Assembly (NCBI GenBank): GCA_944385475.1
Contig: CALWXJ010000056.1
Location: 1-64,000, forward strand
Source of the DNA: an uncultured Oscillospiraceae bacterium
GTDB taxonomy: Bacteria; Bacillota; Clostridia; Oscillospirales; Oscillospiraceae
Reading direction: 5' to 3'
DNA length: 64,000 nucleotides
Under the pieces are notes generated by a model. That model was not told where the DNA came from. It did not search any database and saw nothing but the letters and a program-made list of their open reading frames with translations. Of the stretch, positions 50,331 to 60,801 are shown in pieces. The position numbers and the translations under genes were made by a program. Within the stretch, counting starts at the first letter, position 1. Each line of letters begins with the position of its first letter.

Positions 50331-51268
50331 TCAAAAGATGGATGAATGCCTCCATGGCCGGGAATAATACTTGCTGCGTTTATAGGCCACATAGATCTCC
50401 CGCCGGGCCAGGGGGGAGTCCAATTTATAAAAGCAGACGCTGTGGCAGCTGCTTTGAATATGCTTGACCAGGGCATCACTGACAATGGAGGCGGCAGTGC
50501 CCATCTCCACAAAGCTGTACAGCGTTACCAGCCGGTCGATCTCCAGCAGGACGTGGGGTTTGACGCCCCCCTGATGGAAGATGCGGTCCGTGCGGTCCCG
50601 GGTGTCGTTGTCCCGGGTCATAAAGATGAATGGGACCTGGGCGAAGGCTGTCAGGGGGGAGAGGGCATCCCGGGCAGGGTATGGCGGCCGGAGAGGATAT
50701 CATCCCGCTGCATGCGGCAGTGCTCCAGGCCGCGGTTGCAGGGAAAAGCGGAGGGGACGGCCAGCAAGAGCTGTTCCGTGGTGAGAAGTTCCTGCTCAAA
50801 CATTTCCTCATCCAGCACCTGGTTGTCAATGACCAGGTCCAGCTGGCCGGAGGTGATCTGATTTTTCAGTTCCGTGGAATTGTCGTCCACCAGCTGCAGC
50901 TGGATGCCGGGGCACTTTGAGAGAAACTGAGAGATGTACGCCGGCAGCACCAGGGAAGAAAAAAGCTGGTTACTGCCCAGGGCCAGCGTACCTGTCTGCA
51001 AGGTATTGAGGGCGTCCACATAGTTTATGAAGGTTCGCTCGGCGTGGCGGATGGCCTCGGTGGCCCGGATGTACTCCATGCCTGCCTGGGTCATGCCCAG
51101 GGGCTTGCGGGATCGGTCGAACAGCGGTGTGCCGATGTCATCTTCCAGCTTTTTGATAATCACACTGAGAGAGGGCTGAGCAATAAAGAGCTTTTGCGCC
51201 GCCTTGGAGATGCTGCGCTCTTGAAAGACGGTATAGATCAAGTCCTTTTTTCCAAAGAGATCGTTCAT
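50331..51268 (-). pseudogene. LysR-family regulator, frameshifted
   Basis: Residues 1-195 are intact from the ATG at 51268 (GGAGGGATGAC ahead): the helix-turn-helix is SISKAAQKLFIAQPSLSVII and the effector domain starts at GTLALGSNQLF. Near 50678-50690 the frame is lost. One extra base there lets the message read YPARDALSPLTAFAQVPFIF and continue through RDNDTRDRTDRIFHQGG to the stop at 50331, giving about 312 residues. It lies upstream of, and in line with, the fumarase genes and would be their natural regulator. Confidence 0.75.
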
Positions 51269-51453
51269 GTCATCCCTCCAATTTCGCGTGGGAGACGGAA
51301 AATGCACCTGCTTTTTCATTATAGCAACGATATTTTTCCGATACAACACCAAAATAATCCGCCTTGGGAAGGGGGCAGGGGCAAGGACGTTCCTGTGGAC
51401 TTTTTGGGAAAAAGAAGGTATCATCATAAAAAAGATAAAGGGGAGGGATGGAG

Positions 51454-51723
51454 ATGAAAAGACCCGCCATTCGCATCACACTGGTGGATCGCCTGGGGCC
51501 GGGGGGCTGCCATCGGGGACACCAGATGGGAGATTGCTTCGACTTTGACCAGGACCGGGGCAGGCTCTGCCCCATGGCGCTGCACGCGGTATTTCCCTAT
51601 GTGGATATCCTGCGCTACGGGGGCACTGTGCCGCCGGGGCGCAGCGGAGAGATCCGGGTGTGCTGCCCGGATGCCGACGTGGCCAATGTTTTCCGGATTG
51701 AGATCTTAGCGGAGGAGCCCTGA
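51454..51723 (+). CDS. TIGR04076-family small protein
   Basis: 89 residues. The pattern CHRGHQMGD near residue 19, LCPMALHAVFPYVDILRYGG near 40 and VCCPDADVANVFRIEI near the end is that of the TIGR04076 family, whose function is unknown. Several cysteines (in GGCHRGH, LCPMA, VCCPD) could bind a metal. The ATG at 51454 has GGGAGGG six bases upstream; an ATG at 51448 lies within that site. It is divergent from the LysR gene. Confidence 0.8.
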   Translation: MKRPAIRITLVDRLGPGGCHRGHQMGDCFDFDQDRGRLCPMALHAVFPYVDILRYGGTVPPGRSGEIRVCCPDADVANVFRIEILAEEP

Positions 51724-51793
51724 AAAGGGCCCTCCGTTTTTTCATACTTCCCCTGTCTAACAGCCATACTATGGCTATATTCGGAGGTGGAGC

Positions 51794-53209
51794 ATGGAAC
51801 AACTGTCAAAGGATTACAACGAAAATACCACGTATTTTAATCAGATATTAGGTGTGGGCCGCAGCTGTGATATGGTCAGCCGGGATTACCTCATCGGGGG
51901 CCGGCGTGCCCGCCTGTGGGTCATTGACGGATTTGGCCGGGACGAGACCATTGAGCGCATGGGGGCCTTTTGGCTGACCCGGACAGAGGACCAGGTCCGG
52001 CAGGTGACGGATATGGAGACGTTCATTGCCAGGTTCGTCACATTTTCCGAGGCGGATACCAGCCGCAATCCCAAGGAGATCGTCACCTCTGTTCTGATGG
52101 GCAAAGCGCTGCTGCTGGTGGAAGGCGTGGAGGGGGCAGCCCTGATCGACGCCAAGGAATATCCCTGCCGGGGCGTTCAGGAGCCCCCGGACGGCAAGGT
52201 GCTGCGGGGATCCCACGACGGCTTTATCGAGGCGGTGGTGCCCAATATGGCGCTGCTTCGCCGCCGGATCCGGGATCCCAGCCTCACCATGGAGGGGAGA
52301 AAGGCAGGGCGGCGGGCCCGGATGGATGTGGTGATTTGCTATCTGGAGGACCGGGTGGACCAGTCCCTCCTAAAAGAGCTGCGGCAAAAGCTGGACGCCA
52401 TCGATGTCAACTCCCTGACCATGGGACAGGAGAGCGTGGCGGAGGCCATCCGGCCCAAGCAGTGGTACAACCCCTTTCCCAAGGTGCGCTATACGGAGCG
52501 GCCTGATACCGCCGCCGCCAGCATTTTGGAGGGCAACATCATTTTGATGATCGACAACTCCCCGTCTGTGATGATCCTGCCCACCACATTTTTTGACTTT
52601 ACCCAAGAGGCCAACGAGTTTTATTTCCCGCCTTTGATCGGCACCTATCTGCGGCTTTTGCGCATTGTGGTGTTTCTCATCTCCCTGTTTATCACCCCGG
52701 CGTGGTATCTCATGGTCAACAGCAGCGCTCTGCCGGAGTGGCTGAACTTTCTGTCCTCACCGGGGCCGGTGGCACTGAGCCTGCTCAGCCAGCTTTTGGT
52801 GGTGGAGTTTCTCATCGACGTACTGAAGCTGGCGTCTTTGAACACCCCGGACTCCCTTTCCAACTCCTTTTCCCTGCTGGGAGCCCTGATCCTGGGGGAT
52901 TTCGCCGTCCAGTCAGGATGGCTGGGACCGGAAGTGCTGGTGTATATGGCGTTTGTATCTGTGGCCAGCTTCGCCCAGCCCAGCTATGAGATGGGATATG
53001 CCTTCAAGCTGCTGCGGGTGGGCCTCTTGCTTTTGACGGCATGGCTGGGGCTGTGGGGGTTCCTCCTCGGTACGTTCACCATCATCGTTTTGCTGGCCAC
53101 GTCCAAGCCCCTGGTAGGAAAGGGGTATCTCTATCCCCTGATTCCCTTCAACGCAAAGGCCCTGCGGCGCCTGCTGTTCCGGGAGGCCATCAGTCCGGAC
53201 AATACCTGA
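51794..53209 (+). CDS. spoVAF: GerA-family spore germination protein, SpoVAF-like
   Basis: 471 residues. Residues 1-260 are the cytoplasmic GerA-type domain (DYNENTTYFNQILGVGRSCDMVSRDY near the start, GSHDGFIEAVVPNMALLRRRIRDPSL near 140, ILEGNIILMIDNSPSVMILPTTFFDF near 245). Five or six helices follow (290-450). The short N-terminus and the SFSLLGALILGDFAVQSGWLGPEV segment fit SpoVAF, which acts with the SpoVA dipicolinate channel, better than a nutrient-receptor A subunit. No other spoVA gene is adjacent. It implies an endospore former. Confidence 0.85.
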   Translation: MEQLSKDYNENTTYFNQILGVGRSCDMVSRDYLIGGRRARLWVIDGFGRDETIERMGAFWLTRTEDQVRQVTDMETFIARFVTFSEADTSRNPKEIVTSVLMGKALLLVEGVEGAALIDAKEYPCRGVQEPPDGKVLRGSHDGFIEAVVPNMALLRRRIRDPSLTMEGRKAGRRARMDVVICYLEDRVDQSLLKELRQKLDAIDVNSLTMGQESVAEAIRPKQWYNPFPKVRYTERPDTAAASILEGNIILMIDNSPSVMILPTTFFDFTQEANEFYFPPLIGTYLRLLRIVVFLISLFITPAWYLMVNSSALPEWLNFLSSPGPVALSLLSQLLVVEFLIDVLKLASLNTPDSLSNSFSLLGALILGDFAVQSGWLGPEVLVYMAFVSVASFAQPSYEMGYAFKLLRVGLLLLTAWLGLWGFLLGTFTIIVLLATSKPLVGKGYLYPLIPFNAKALRRLLFREAISPDNT

Positions 53210-53251
53210 CGGCGGCTCTGGCCGGACACAGGACCTGTCCTATAACAAAAG

Positions 53252-53284
53252 GCCCGCCCATGCTCGTGCATGGGCGGGCTTTTC
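53252..53284. terminator. Bidirectional terminator
   Basis: GCCCGCCCATGC / GCATGGGCGGGC with loop TCGT, flanked by A and T tracts, between the germination gene and the convergent ferredoxin gene. Confidence 0.88.
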
Positions 53285-53290
53285 AAATGC

Positions 53291-53473
53291 TCACGCGTCC
53301 AAGTCGATGGCCTCGGCGGGGCAGTTGTCCCGGGCCTCTTCAGCGCTGATCTCCGCCTCCACGGGGACAGGGCCTCCGTGAGCCAAACCGTCATCCCCCA
53401 TGGAAAAGACCGCGGGGCAGGTGTCGGCGCACAGGCCGCAGCCAATACAAGAGCTGTTTACAGTGGCGTTCAT
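53291..53473 (-). CDS. Single-cluster [4Fe-4S] ferredoxin
   Basis: 60 residues. CIGCGLCADTCPAVF near residue 9 supplies three cluster cysteines plus CP, and DNCPAEAI near the end supplies the last. The spacing matches Clostridium-related monocluster ferredoxins (about 60 residues, acidic), which carry electrons in the cytoplasm. The ATG at 53473 is chosen over 53479 because GGAGGA is seven bases away. The start lies against the stop of the upstream Fe-S gene. Confidence 0.88.
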   Translation of the reverse strand: MNATVNSSCIGCGLCADTCPAVFSMGDDGLAHGGPVPVEAEISAEEARDNCPAEAIDLDA

Positions 53474-53475
53474 AA

Positions 53476-54270
53476 TCATTCCTCCGTTTCGTGGTGTACT
53501 TCACCTAAAATGGATCCATCCCGGCCCAGAGTGACCACCTGCCAGGGGATCTTTTTCCCGCTGGCGGCCAGGGCGGCTTCCACCGCCCGCTGGATTCCGC
53601 CGCAGCAGGGGACCTCCATGCGCACGACGGTGACATCTTGAATGTCGTTGCAGCGGAAGATCTCTGATAGTTTCTCGGCGTAATCGACCGAATCCAGCTT
53701 GGGGCAGCCGATCATGGTGATCCGGCCCTGCATGAACCGCTGATGGAAATCTCCCCGGGAAAAAGCGGTGCAATCCGCTGCCACCAGCAGTCTGGCCCCC
53801 TGGTAAAAGGGCGCCTCCACAGGCAGCAGCTTGATCTGCACCGGCCACTGGGCCAGGTGAGAGACGGGGCCGCCGGCCGGGGCAGGCACACCGGCCGCCG
53901 AGGCCTTGAGCGTCTGAACCCGGCTGCCGGGGCAGCCCTGGGAAACTGCGGGGGAAGCGGGTGCATGGCTCCTTCCGGGAATCGAACTGCAGGCAGAGCC
54001 GGGGCAGCTGTGGGGACCTTCCTTGCGGGAGGCGCTTTTTTGGGACTGGGCCACCGCTGCGGCGTCATAGGGGGCGGCCTCCCGCTCTACAAAGGTAATG
54101 GCACCTGTGGGACACACCGGCAGGCAGTCTCCCAGGCCGTCACAGTAGTCGTCCCGCAGCAGTTGGGCTTTTCCCTCCACCATGCCGATGGCGCCTTCGT
54201 GACAGGCCTGGGCACACAGGCCGCAGCCGTTGCACCGCTCCCGGTCAATTTTAATGATCCTGCGAATCAT
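53476..54270 (-). CDS. Iron-sulfur protein with N-terminal 2[4Fe-4S] ferredoxin domain
   Basis: About 264 residues. Residues 1-60 have two ferredoxin motifs, CNGCGLCAQACHEGAI and YCDGLGDCLPVCPTGAI. A low-complexity linker (75-140) with two CPGS motifs follows. The C-terminal 120 residues have the patterns RLLVAADCTAFSRGDFHQRF, IGCPKLDSVDYAEKL and MEVPCCGGIQRAVEAAL, with several cysteines that could hold another metal or cluster. The C-terminal domain is not one I can name. Start ATG at 54270 behind AAGGAGTG. The ferredoxin gene follows immediately, so the two likely work together in electron transfer. Confidence 0.7.
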   Translation of the reverse strand: MIRRIIKIDRERCNGCGLCAQACHEGAIGMVEGKAQLLRDDYCDGLGDCLPVCPTGAITFVEREAAPYDAAAVAQSQKSASRKEGPHSCPGSACSSIPGRSHAPASPAVSQGCPGSRVQTLKASAAGVPAPAGGPVSHLAQWPVQIKLLPVEAPFYQGARLLVAADCTAFSRGDFHQRFMQGRITMIGCPKLDSVDYAEKLSEIFRCNDIQDVTVVRMEVPCCGGIQRAVEAALAASGKKIPWQVVTLGRDGSILGEVHHETEE

Positions 54271-54548
54271 AGTATCACTCCTTTTTGAACTTCCATTCTC
54301 AAAATACGCCGCAAAAGCGGCGCTTGCTTTGCTGAAAACAGTATCGCATGGGAGCGGGAGCAAGTATGTTGTTTTTCCAACAAAAATAAAAAATCGTGCC
54401 GGCGGGATGCGACGGCCCTGGTGCCGCATTTATTTGCAGCTGTAGCGGCGGGAAAAGAACGGAGAAAATACACTGGGCGCTGTTTTGTGCGAACTGCTTG
54501 ATTCCCGCAAATTCTTTTGTAAAAAATATAAAAACTGCACAAATGCAC

Positions 54549-54577
54549 TTGACAATTTTTAAAAAGTATTGTACATT
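54549..54577 (+). promoter_or_regulatory. Promoter of the candidate non-coding RNA
   Basis: TTGACA (54549-54554), 17 bp, TACATT (54572-54577), in AT-rich surroundings. Confidence 0.7.
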
Positions 54578-54583
54578 ATAGAC

Positions 54584-54925
54584 ACAGGAAAGGAGTGAGT
54601 CCCATGGGCTAAGAAAGCTCAAGAGATTCCAAAAACCTGAAGACCCCAGCACCGTTCGGATAAAAAGAAACGGCAGGAAAACGACCTCAGCAAGACCAAA
54701 AACGAAACACACTCACTATGATGAGCCACACGAGCGAATTTTGGGGGATCCCAAAGCAGACGTCTGCGTGTATCCGATGTTTTATGGATTGGCAAAATCT
54801 GAGTCCCGGCATTCCAGAATTTCTCCGGCATCCGAACGGAACTAAAGAAAGCAAGAGGTAAGAGGTATTGGACAATCCAATCAACGAGTAGGCCCCCCAT
54901 TGGCGATGGACCAATGGGGGGTTGT
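54584..54925 (+). ncRNA. Candidate structured non-coding RNA, about 340 nt
   Basis: A promoter-to-terminator unit without any sizeable open frame. Near the 5' end AAAGGAG precedes ATG GGC TAA (54604-54612), a two-residue frame. Possible helices include CCGTT/AACGG near 54653, the self-complementary GCAGACGTCTGC near 54766, and ATTGG/CCAAT at 54867-54881. The end is CCCCCCATTGG / CCAATGGGGGG (54893-54921). The loops are purine-rich and A-rich, unlike coding DNA around it. Size excludes 6S and the sequence lacks tmRNA and RNase P signatures. A known Firmicutes class such as raiA is possible but I could not confirm it. Confidence 0.6.
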
Positions 54926-54974
54926 GCTGTATATATAGGCGGGACATCCGGGGGATGGCTCTGCCCGCAAAAAA

Positions 54975-55003
54975 CCGGCGCCCGCTTGGATAGCGGGCGC
55001 CGG
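54975..55003 (-). terminator. Terminator of gap
   Basis: CCGGCGCCCGC / GCGGGCGCCGG with a 7-nt loop. On the minus strand it is followed by a run of six T. Confidence 0.9.
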
Positions 55004-55020
55004 AACATTTTGGGAAAAAC

Positions 55021-56465
<1,445 letters not shown>

Positions 56466-58904
56466 ATGCCTAATGCTGGAAAGAAGCAAGAACTTACCCA
56501 TATCAAGGCAAACACGCGCTTATCCAAAAAGCCGCCCCTGGCGGCGGAGGAATTGCGGCAGATCGACGCGTACTGGCGGGCAGCCAATTATCTCACGGCG
56601 TGTCAGCTCTATCTGCTGGACAATCCTCTTTTGCGCCGTCCGCTGACGCCGGCGGACCTGAAGCAGACCATCGTTGGACACTGGGGAACCTGCCCGGGCC
56701 AGAACTTCATCTATACGCACCTCGACCGTGTGATCAAGCGCAATGATCTGGATATGATCTACCTCTCCGGCCCCGGCCACGGGGGGAATGCCATGGTGGC
56801 CCAGGACTGGCTGGACGGCAGCTATACGGAGGTCTATCCCAATATCACCCAGGACGAAGACGGCATGCGCAAGCTTTTCCGGCAGTTTTCCTTCCCCGGG
56901 GGCATTCCCAGCCATGTTGCGCCGGAGACCCCCGGCTCCATCAACGAAGGAGGCGAGCTGGGCTATTCTCTGGCCCATGCCTTCGGCGCTGTGGCGGACA
57001 ATCCCGGCCTGATCGCCGCCTGCGTAGTGGGTGACGGAGAGGCGGAGACCGGTCCCCTGGCCACCTCCTGGCACGGCAACAAGTTTGTCAATCCCATCAC
57101 CGATGGCGCCGTACTGCCGATTTTACACCTCAACGGATTTAAGATTGCCAATCCCACGCTGTTTTCCCGTATGTCCCATGAGGAAGTGGAGCATTTCTTC
57201 CGGGGCTGCGGATGGGAACCGCGGTTTGTGGAGGGGGACGATCCCCCGCAGATGCACCAGAAGATGGCCGCCACGCTGGACTGGGCCATCCGGGAGATCC
57301 AGCGCATCCAGGAAAAAGCCCGCACCACCGGGGATACCACCCGGCCCCGCTGGCCCTTGATCGTGCTGCGTACTCCCAAGGGCTGGACGGGTCCCAAGGA
57401 AGTGGACGGGCACCCCGTGGAAGGAGCTTACCGGGCCCATCAGGTGCCCATTTCCATGGGGGAGGACACGGAAAAGCATCTGCCGCTTTTGGAGCAGTGG
57501 CTGCGCAGCTATAAGCCGGAGGAGCTGTTTGACGAAAATGGCCATCCGGTGCCCCTGGTGGCGGACTTCCCGCCCCGGGGCAGCCGCCGCATGGGGGCCA
57601 ATCCCCACGCCAACGGGGGCCTTCTTCTGCGGGATCTGCGCACACCGGACTTCCGGGACTACGGAGTAAAGGTACCTGCCCCCGGAGATGTGGAGGCCCA
57701 GGACATGTATGTGCTGGGGACCTATGTCCGGGACGTGATGAAACTGAATATGGATGGGCGGAATTTCCGCATCTTTGCCCCGGATGAGACAGCCTCCAAC
57801 CGCCTTCAGGCGGTGTTTGAGGTAACGGGGCGGCGTTTCCTGGATCCCCAGCTGCCCCAGGACGAGAATCTGGATCCTGATGGGCGGGTGATGGACTCCA
57901 TGCTCTCCGAGCACATGTGCCAGGGGATGCTGGAGGGGTATCTGCTCACCGGGCGCCACGGATTTTTTGACAGCTATGAGGCCTTCATCCGCATTGTGGA
58001 CTCCATGGTGGCCCAGCATGCCAAATGGCTGAAGACCTGCAATGAGCTGCCCTGGCGGCAGGATATCGCCTCCTTGAACTATATCCTTACCTCCAATGTC
58101 TGGCAGCAGGATCACAATGGTTTTACCCACCAGGATCCCGGATTTTTGGACCACGTGGCCAATAAAAAGGCGGATGTGGTGCGGATGTACCTGCCCCCGG
58201 ACGCCAACTGCCTGCTCAGCTGCTTTGACCACTGCATCAAAAGCCGGAACTATGTCAATGTCATTGTGGCCAGCAAGCATCCTCGGCCTCAGTGGCTCAC
58301 CATGGAGCAGGCGGTGAAGCACTGCACCCAGGGCATCGGCATTTGGGAGTGGGCCTCCAACGACCAGGGTCAGGAGCCGGATCTCATCATGGCCTGCTGC
58401 GGCGATACGCCTACGCTGGAAACGCTGGCGGCAGTGACCATTTTGCGCCGGGAGCTGCCGGAGATTAAGATCCGGGTGGTAAATGTGGTGGATCTGATGA
58501 AGCTCCAGCCCGCTACCGAGCACCCCCACGGCCTGACAGATGAGGAGTATGACATGCTTTTTACCCGGGATAAGCCCATCATCTTTGCCTATCACGGCTA
58601 TCCCACCTTGATCCATGAATTGACGTACCGGCGCCATAACCGTAATCTTCATGTCCGGGGCTATAAAGAAGAGGGCACCATCACCACGCCCTTTGATATG
58701 CGGGTCCTCAACGACATCGACCGCTTTGACCTGGTGATCGACGCCGTGCGGCGCCTGCCCTCCCTGGGGAACCGGGGGGCCTATCTGGTGCAGCGGATGA
58801 ACGACAAGCTGGTGGAGCACCGCCAGTATATCAAGGACCACGGCGTAGACCTGCCGGAGGTGCGCCAGTGGCGCTGGAACGGCGGAAACGGCGTGGAGTG
58901 CTGA
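56466..58904 (+). CDS. xfp: Xylulose-5-phosphate/fructose-6-phosphate phosphoketolase
   Basis: 812 residues, full length, thiamine diphosphate-dependent. Residues 60-90 hold [16 protein letters not shown], the substrate-entry stretch, [14 protein letters not shown] near 100 is conserved, [20 protein letters not shown] near 180 binds the cofactor, and [12 protein letters not shown] near 550 is the phosphoketolase signature. It splits xylulose 5-phosphate (and possibly fructose 6-phosphate) with phosphate into acetyl phosphate and an aldose phosphate, feeding ATP via acetate kinase. AAGGAGGAG precedes the ATG. Confidence 0.95.
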   Translation: MPNAGKKQELTHIKANTRLSKKPPLAAEELRQIDAYWRAANYLTACQLYLLDNPLLRRPLTPADLKQTIVGHWGTCPGQNFIYTHLDRVIKRNDLDMIYLSGPGHGGNAMVAQDWLDGSYTEVYPNITQDEDGMRKLFRQFSFPGGIPSHVAPETPGSINEGGELGYSLAHAFGAVADNPGLIAACVVGDGEAETGPLATSWHGNKFVNPITDGAVLPILHLNGFKIANPTLFSRMSHEEVEHFFRGCGWEPRFVEGDDPPQMHQKMAATLDWAIREIQRIQEKARTTGDTTRPRWPLIVLRTPKGWTGPKEVDGHPVEGAYRAHQVPISMGEDTEKHLPLLEQWLRSYKPEELFDENGHPVPLVADFPPRGSRRMGANPHANGGLLLRDLRTPDFRDYGVKVPAPGDVEAQDMYVLGTYVRDVMKLNMDGRNFRIFAPDETASNRLQAVFEVTGRRFLDPQLPQDENLDPDGRVMDSMLSEHMCQGMLEGYLLTGRHGFFDSYEAFIRIVDSMVAQHAKWLKTCNELPWRQDIASLNYILTSNVWQQDHNGFTHQDPGFLDHVANKKADVVRMYLPPDANCLLSCFDHCIKSRNYVNVIVASKHPRPQWLTMEQAVKHCTQGIGIWEWASNDQGQEPDLIMACCGDTPTLETLAAVTILRRELPEIKIRVVNVVDLMKLQPATEHPHGLTDEEYDMLFTRDKPIIFAYHGYPTLIHELTYRRHNRNLHVRGYKEEGTITTPFDMRVLNDIDRFDLVIDAVRRLPSLGNRGAYLVQRMNDKLVEHRQYIKDHGVDLPEVRQWRWNGGNGVEC

Positions 58905-58971
58905 CGGAAGTGCCGCAGGAGGGTGCTTTCCGGGGCATAGGGACGCAGAGAAAACGGAAGATCCAAGATAA

Positions 58972-59008
58972 AAGGGAAGCGGGAGCCATACGGCTTCCGC
59001 TTCCTTTT
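58972..59008. terminator. Bidirectional terminator after phosphoketolase
   Basis: A 16-bp stem, GGAAGCGGGAGCC with GGCTTCCGCTTCC, then TTTT on the plus strand and a matching tract on the other side. Confidence 0.85.
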
Positions 59009-59010
59009 GC

Positions 59011-59679
59011 TCAGTCCCGGTATTTGCCCATCAGCTCTTTAAACAGCTCCTGGGTGGAAGGAGGTGTGTAGGTGATGGCGTTGGCTCCGGCCTCGATGGT
59101 GGCCTTGATGGTGTCCGGCTTGTTGCCTCCGCTGGCAATAATGGGCGCATCCGGCAGCTTTTCCCGGATGCTCCGGACGATGTTGGGAGTGTCCGGTCCG
59201 CCGGCCACGTTCAAAATGGCGGCCCCGGCGTGGATCCGGCCCACCACATCTGTAGTGCGGGTGGTGACGGTGATGACCACCGGAATATCCACAGACCGGG
59301 CCACTGCCCGGAGATTGGGGTTGGAAATGGGGGCATTGAGCACCACGCCCATGGCACCCTGGGCCTCGGCATCCTTGGCCAGGTTAATGGTGCGCAGGCC
59401 CTTGGTGATCCCGCCGCCCACACCGCAGAATACCGGGATATAGGACGCCTGAATGATGGCGTCGCTGATGGTCTGCTGGGGGGTAAAGGGATAGACAGCG
59501 AAGACAGCGTCTGCATCGCAGTTGCGGATAATGGCCAGATCCGTGGTGAAGACCAGGGTCTTGATACGGCGGCCGTTGATGATGATGCCGCTGGCGGCAT
59601 AGGTCTCTGCCGGGACCTTGAGAATGTGATGGCGCAGGCTGCTTTGAATCTCCGGCGGCGTGTTCTTGGTGATTTTCAT
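59011..59679 (-). CDS. TIM-barrel protein of unknown function
   Basis: 222 residues. The alternation of strands and helices and the phosphate-loop-like ends GVGGGITKGLRT near residue 87 and IIASGGNKPDTIKATIEAGANAITYTPPS near 180 indicate a (beta/alpha)8 barrel related to PdxS/ThiG/HisA-type phosphate binders. Close homologues in Clostridia are usually labelled only 'hydrolase'. No catalytic residue can be assigned from sequence. Convergent with phosphoketolase and not in an operon. Confidence 0.6.
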   Translation of the reverse strand: MKITKNTPPEIQSSLRHHILKVPAETYAASGIIINGRRIKTLVFTTDLAIIRNCDADAVFAVYPFTPQQTISDAIIQASYIPVFCGVGGGITKGLRTINLAKDAEAQGAMGVVLNAPISNPNLRAVARSVDIPVVITVTTRTTDVVGRIHAGAAILNVAGGPDTPNIVRSIREKLPDAPIIASGGNKPDTIKATIEAGANAITYTPPSTQELFKELMGKYRD

Positions 59680-59846
59680 GGCGCTCCTTTCTCCCCGGTG
59701 GCCGGGGCTGTGTGATCTTTCTATTTCTTTTATAGTTTACCACAAAGGGGGTGTCCCCGCAAGAACTGTCCCAAGGCCCCTTTGGAATGGAACATTTTCC
59801 CGGTGGGCTGCGTCCAAAGGGTGAGATCTGGAAAGGAGGTCACCGT

Positions 59847-60653
59847 ATGGGAAGAAAGAGGCTTTTGGGGGCGCTGGCCTGCCTGCTGATGCTTTGCGGC
59901 TGCGGCGTGGGGCAGGGAGGTATGCCCTCTGAGAATGGGCCGGCGCAGCAGGTCCAGGGCAAGCCCGCCCCCCAGGGGGCGCTGGAACTGAGGCTGCTGC
60001 AGCGGGAGGAGGACGGTCAGTGGCTGCTGGCGGGAGAGTCGGGGGTCTTCACCTTCTGCCAGGAGGAGATCCCGTTCTACACGGAAGGCGGGGAACAGGT
60101 GGAAGATCCTCCCCAGGCAGGACAGATGGTGCAGGCGGCCTGCGGAGAGATTCTGGAGACCTGGCCGGCCCGGCTGGAGGAGGTACAGGGAGTATGGCAG
60201 ATGGGCTGGGGAGAGGAGCGTTTTCCCAATGTGTGGGGGCTCTATCTCCAGGTGCTGCGGGATCTGGTGGCGAAGAGCCCCGCTCTGGCGGAGGGGATCG
60301 AATATGTCAATGTGGACCTCTCCGGCGCTCCCGGCGGTCTTACCCCCACGGAGCAGCAGGCCCTGGCCTGGTGCCTTGGAAATGACTGGGGCGCCCAGCC
60401 TCTGACGCTGACGCAGCAGCAGCTGGAGGAAGAGGGATATCTCTCAGACCCCATGGAGGGCTGGAACAGCGGTTTGCTCCTTATCATTACCGGGCGGACA
60501 ACAGAGAATGCATCCCAAGAGGCGGGAATCGAGTTTGAAGCCACCGCCTGGCGGGGGCCCCTGGCAGCATATTACTTCGATGGGTGCACCGCCTGGTGGC
60601 CGAAGGAGGGGAGCTGGACGTCATACGCCGTTGGGCAGGAGGCCATCTCTTAA
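59847..60653 (+). CDS. Lipoprotein of unknown function
   Basis: 268 residues. A signal peptide with RKRLLGALACLLMLCGCG has a plausible lipobox ending in Cys near residue 19. The rest is soluble and acidic, with GIEYVNVDLSGAPGGLTPTEQQALAW near 150, and ends in WWPKEGSWTSYAVGQEAIS. The tail resembles the conserved ends of short peptide-like extracytoplasmic proteins, but I do not recognise a domain. Start ATG at 59847 with AAAGGAGGT; the frame upstream to 59751 has no ribosome site. It precedes proS but has a separate promoter. Confidence 0.75.
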   Translation: MGRKRLLGALACLLMLCGCGVGQGGMPSENGPAQQVQGKPAPQGALELRLLQREEDGQWLLAGESGVFTFCQEEIPFYTEGGEQVEDPPQAGQMVQAACGEILETWPARLEEVQGVWQMGWGEERFPNVWGLYLQVLRDLVAKSPALAEGIEYVNVDLSGAPGGLTPTEQQALAWCLGNDWGAQPLTLTQQQLEEEGYLSDPMEGWNSGLLLIITGRTTENASQEAGIEFEATAWRGPLAAYYFDGCTAWWPKEGSWTSYAVGQEAIS

Positions 60654-60691
60654 AGCCGGGAGGCGATTTGGCGGAAGAGGGGCTGCGGGAG

Positions 60692-60720
60692 TTGACAAGT
60701 TCCGGCAGAACCGATACAAT
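60692..60720 (+). promoter_or_regulatory. Promoter of proS
   Basis: TTGACA, 17 bp, TACAAT. The 75-nt leader carries a small stem GCGGAGC / GCTCCGC without a T-run, so it is not a terminator. Confidence 0.85.
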
Positions 60721-60801
60721 AGACATTCAGAAAAACGCGCTGCGGAGCGGGGCTCCGCTGATATTACTCTATTTATATATAGGAAGCAGAGGAAGAGATT
60801 T

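Noticed and set aside
54584..54925. tmRNA, RNase P RNA or 6S RNA identity for the non-coding unit
   Set aside because: No tRNA-like ends, no encoded tag frame, no conserved RNase P strings, and too long for 6S.
57123..58841. 572-codon antisense frame over phosphoketolase
   Set aside because: Shadow of a highly conserved coding gene; no independent evidence.
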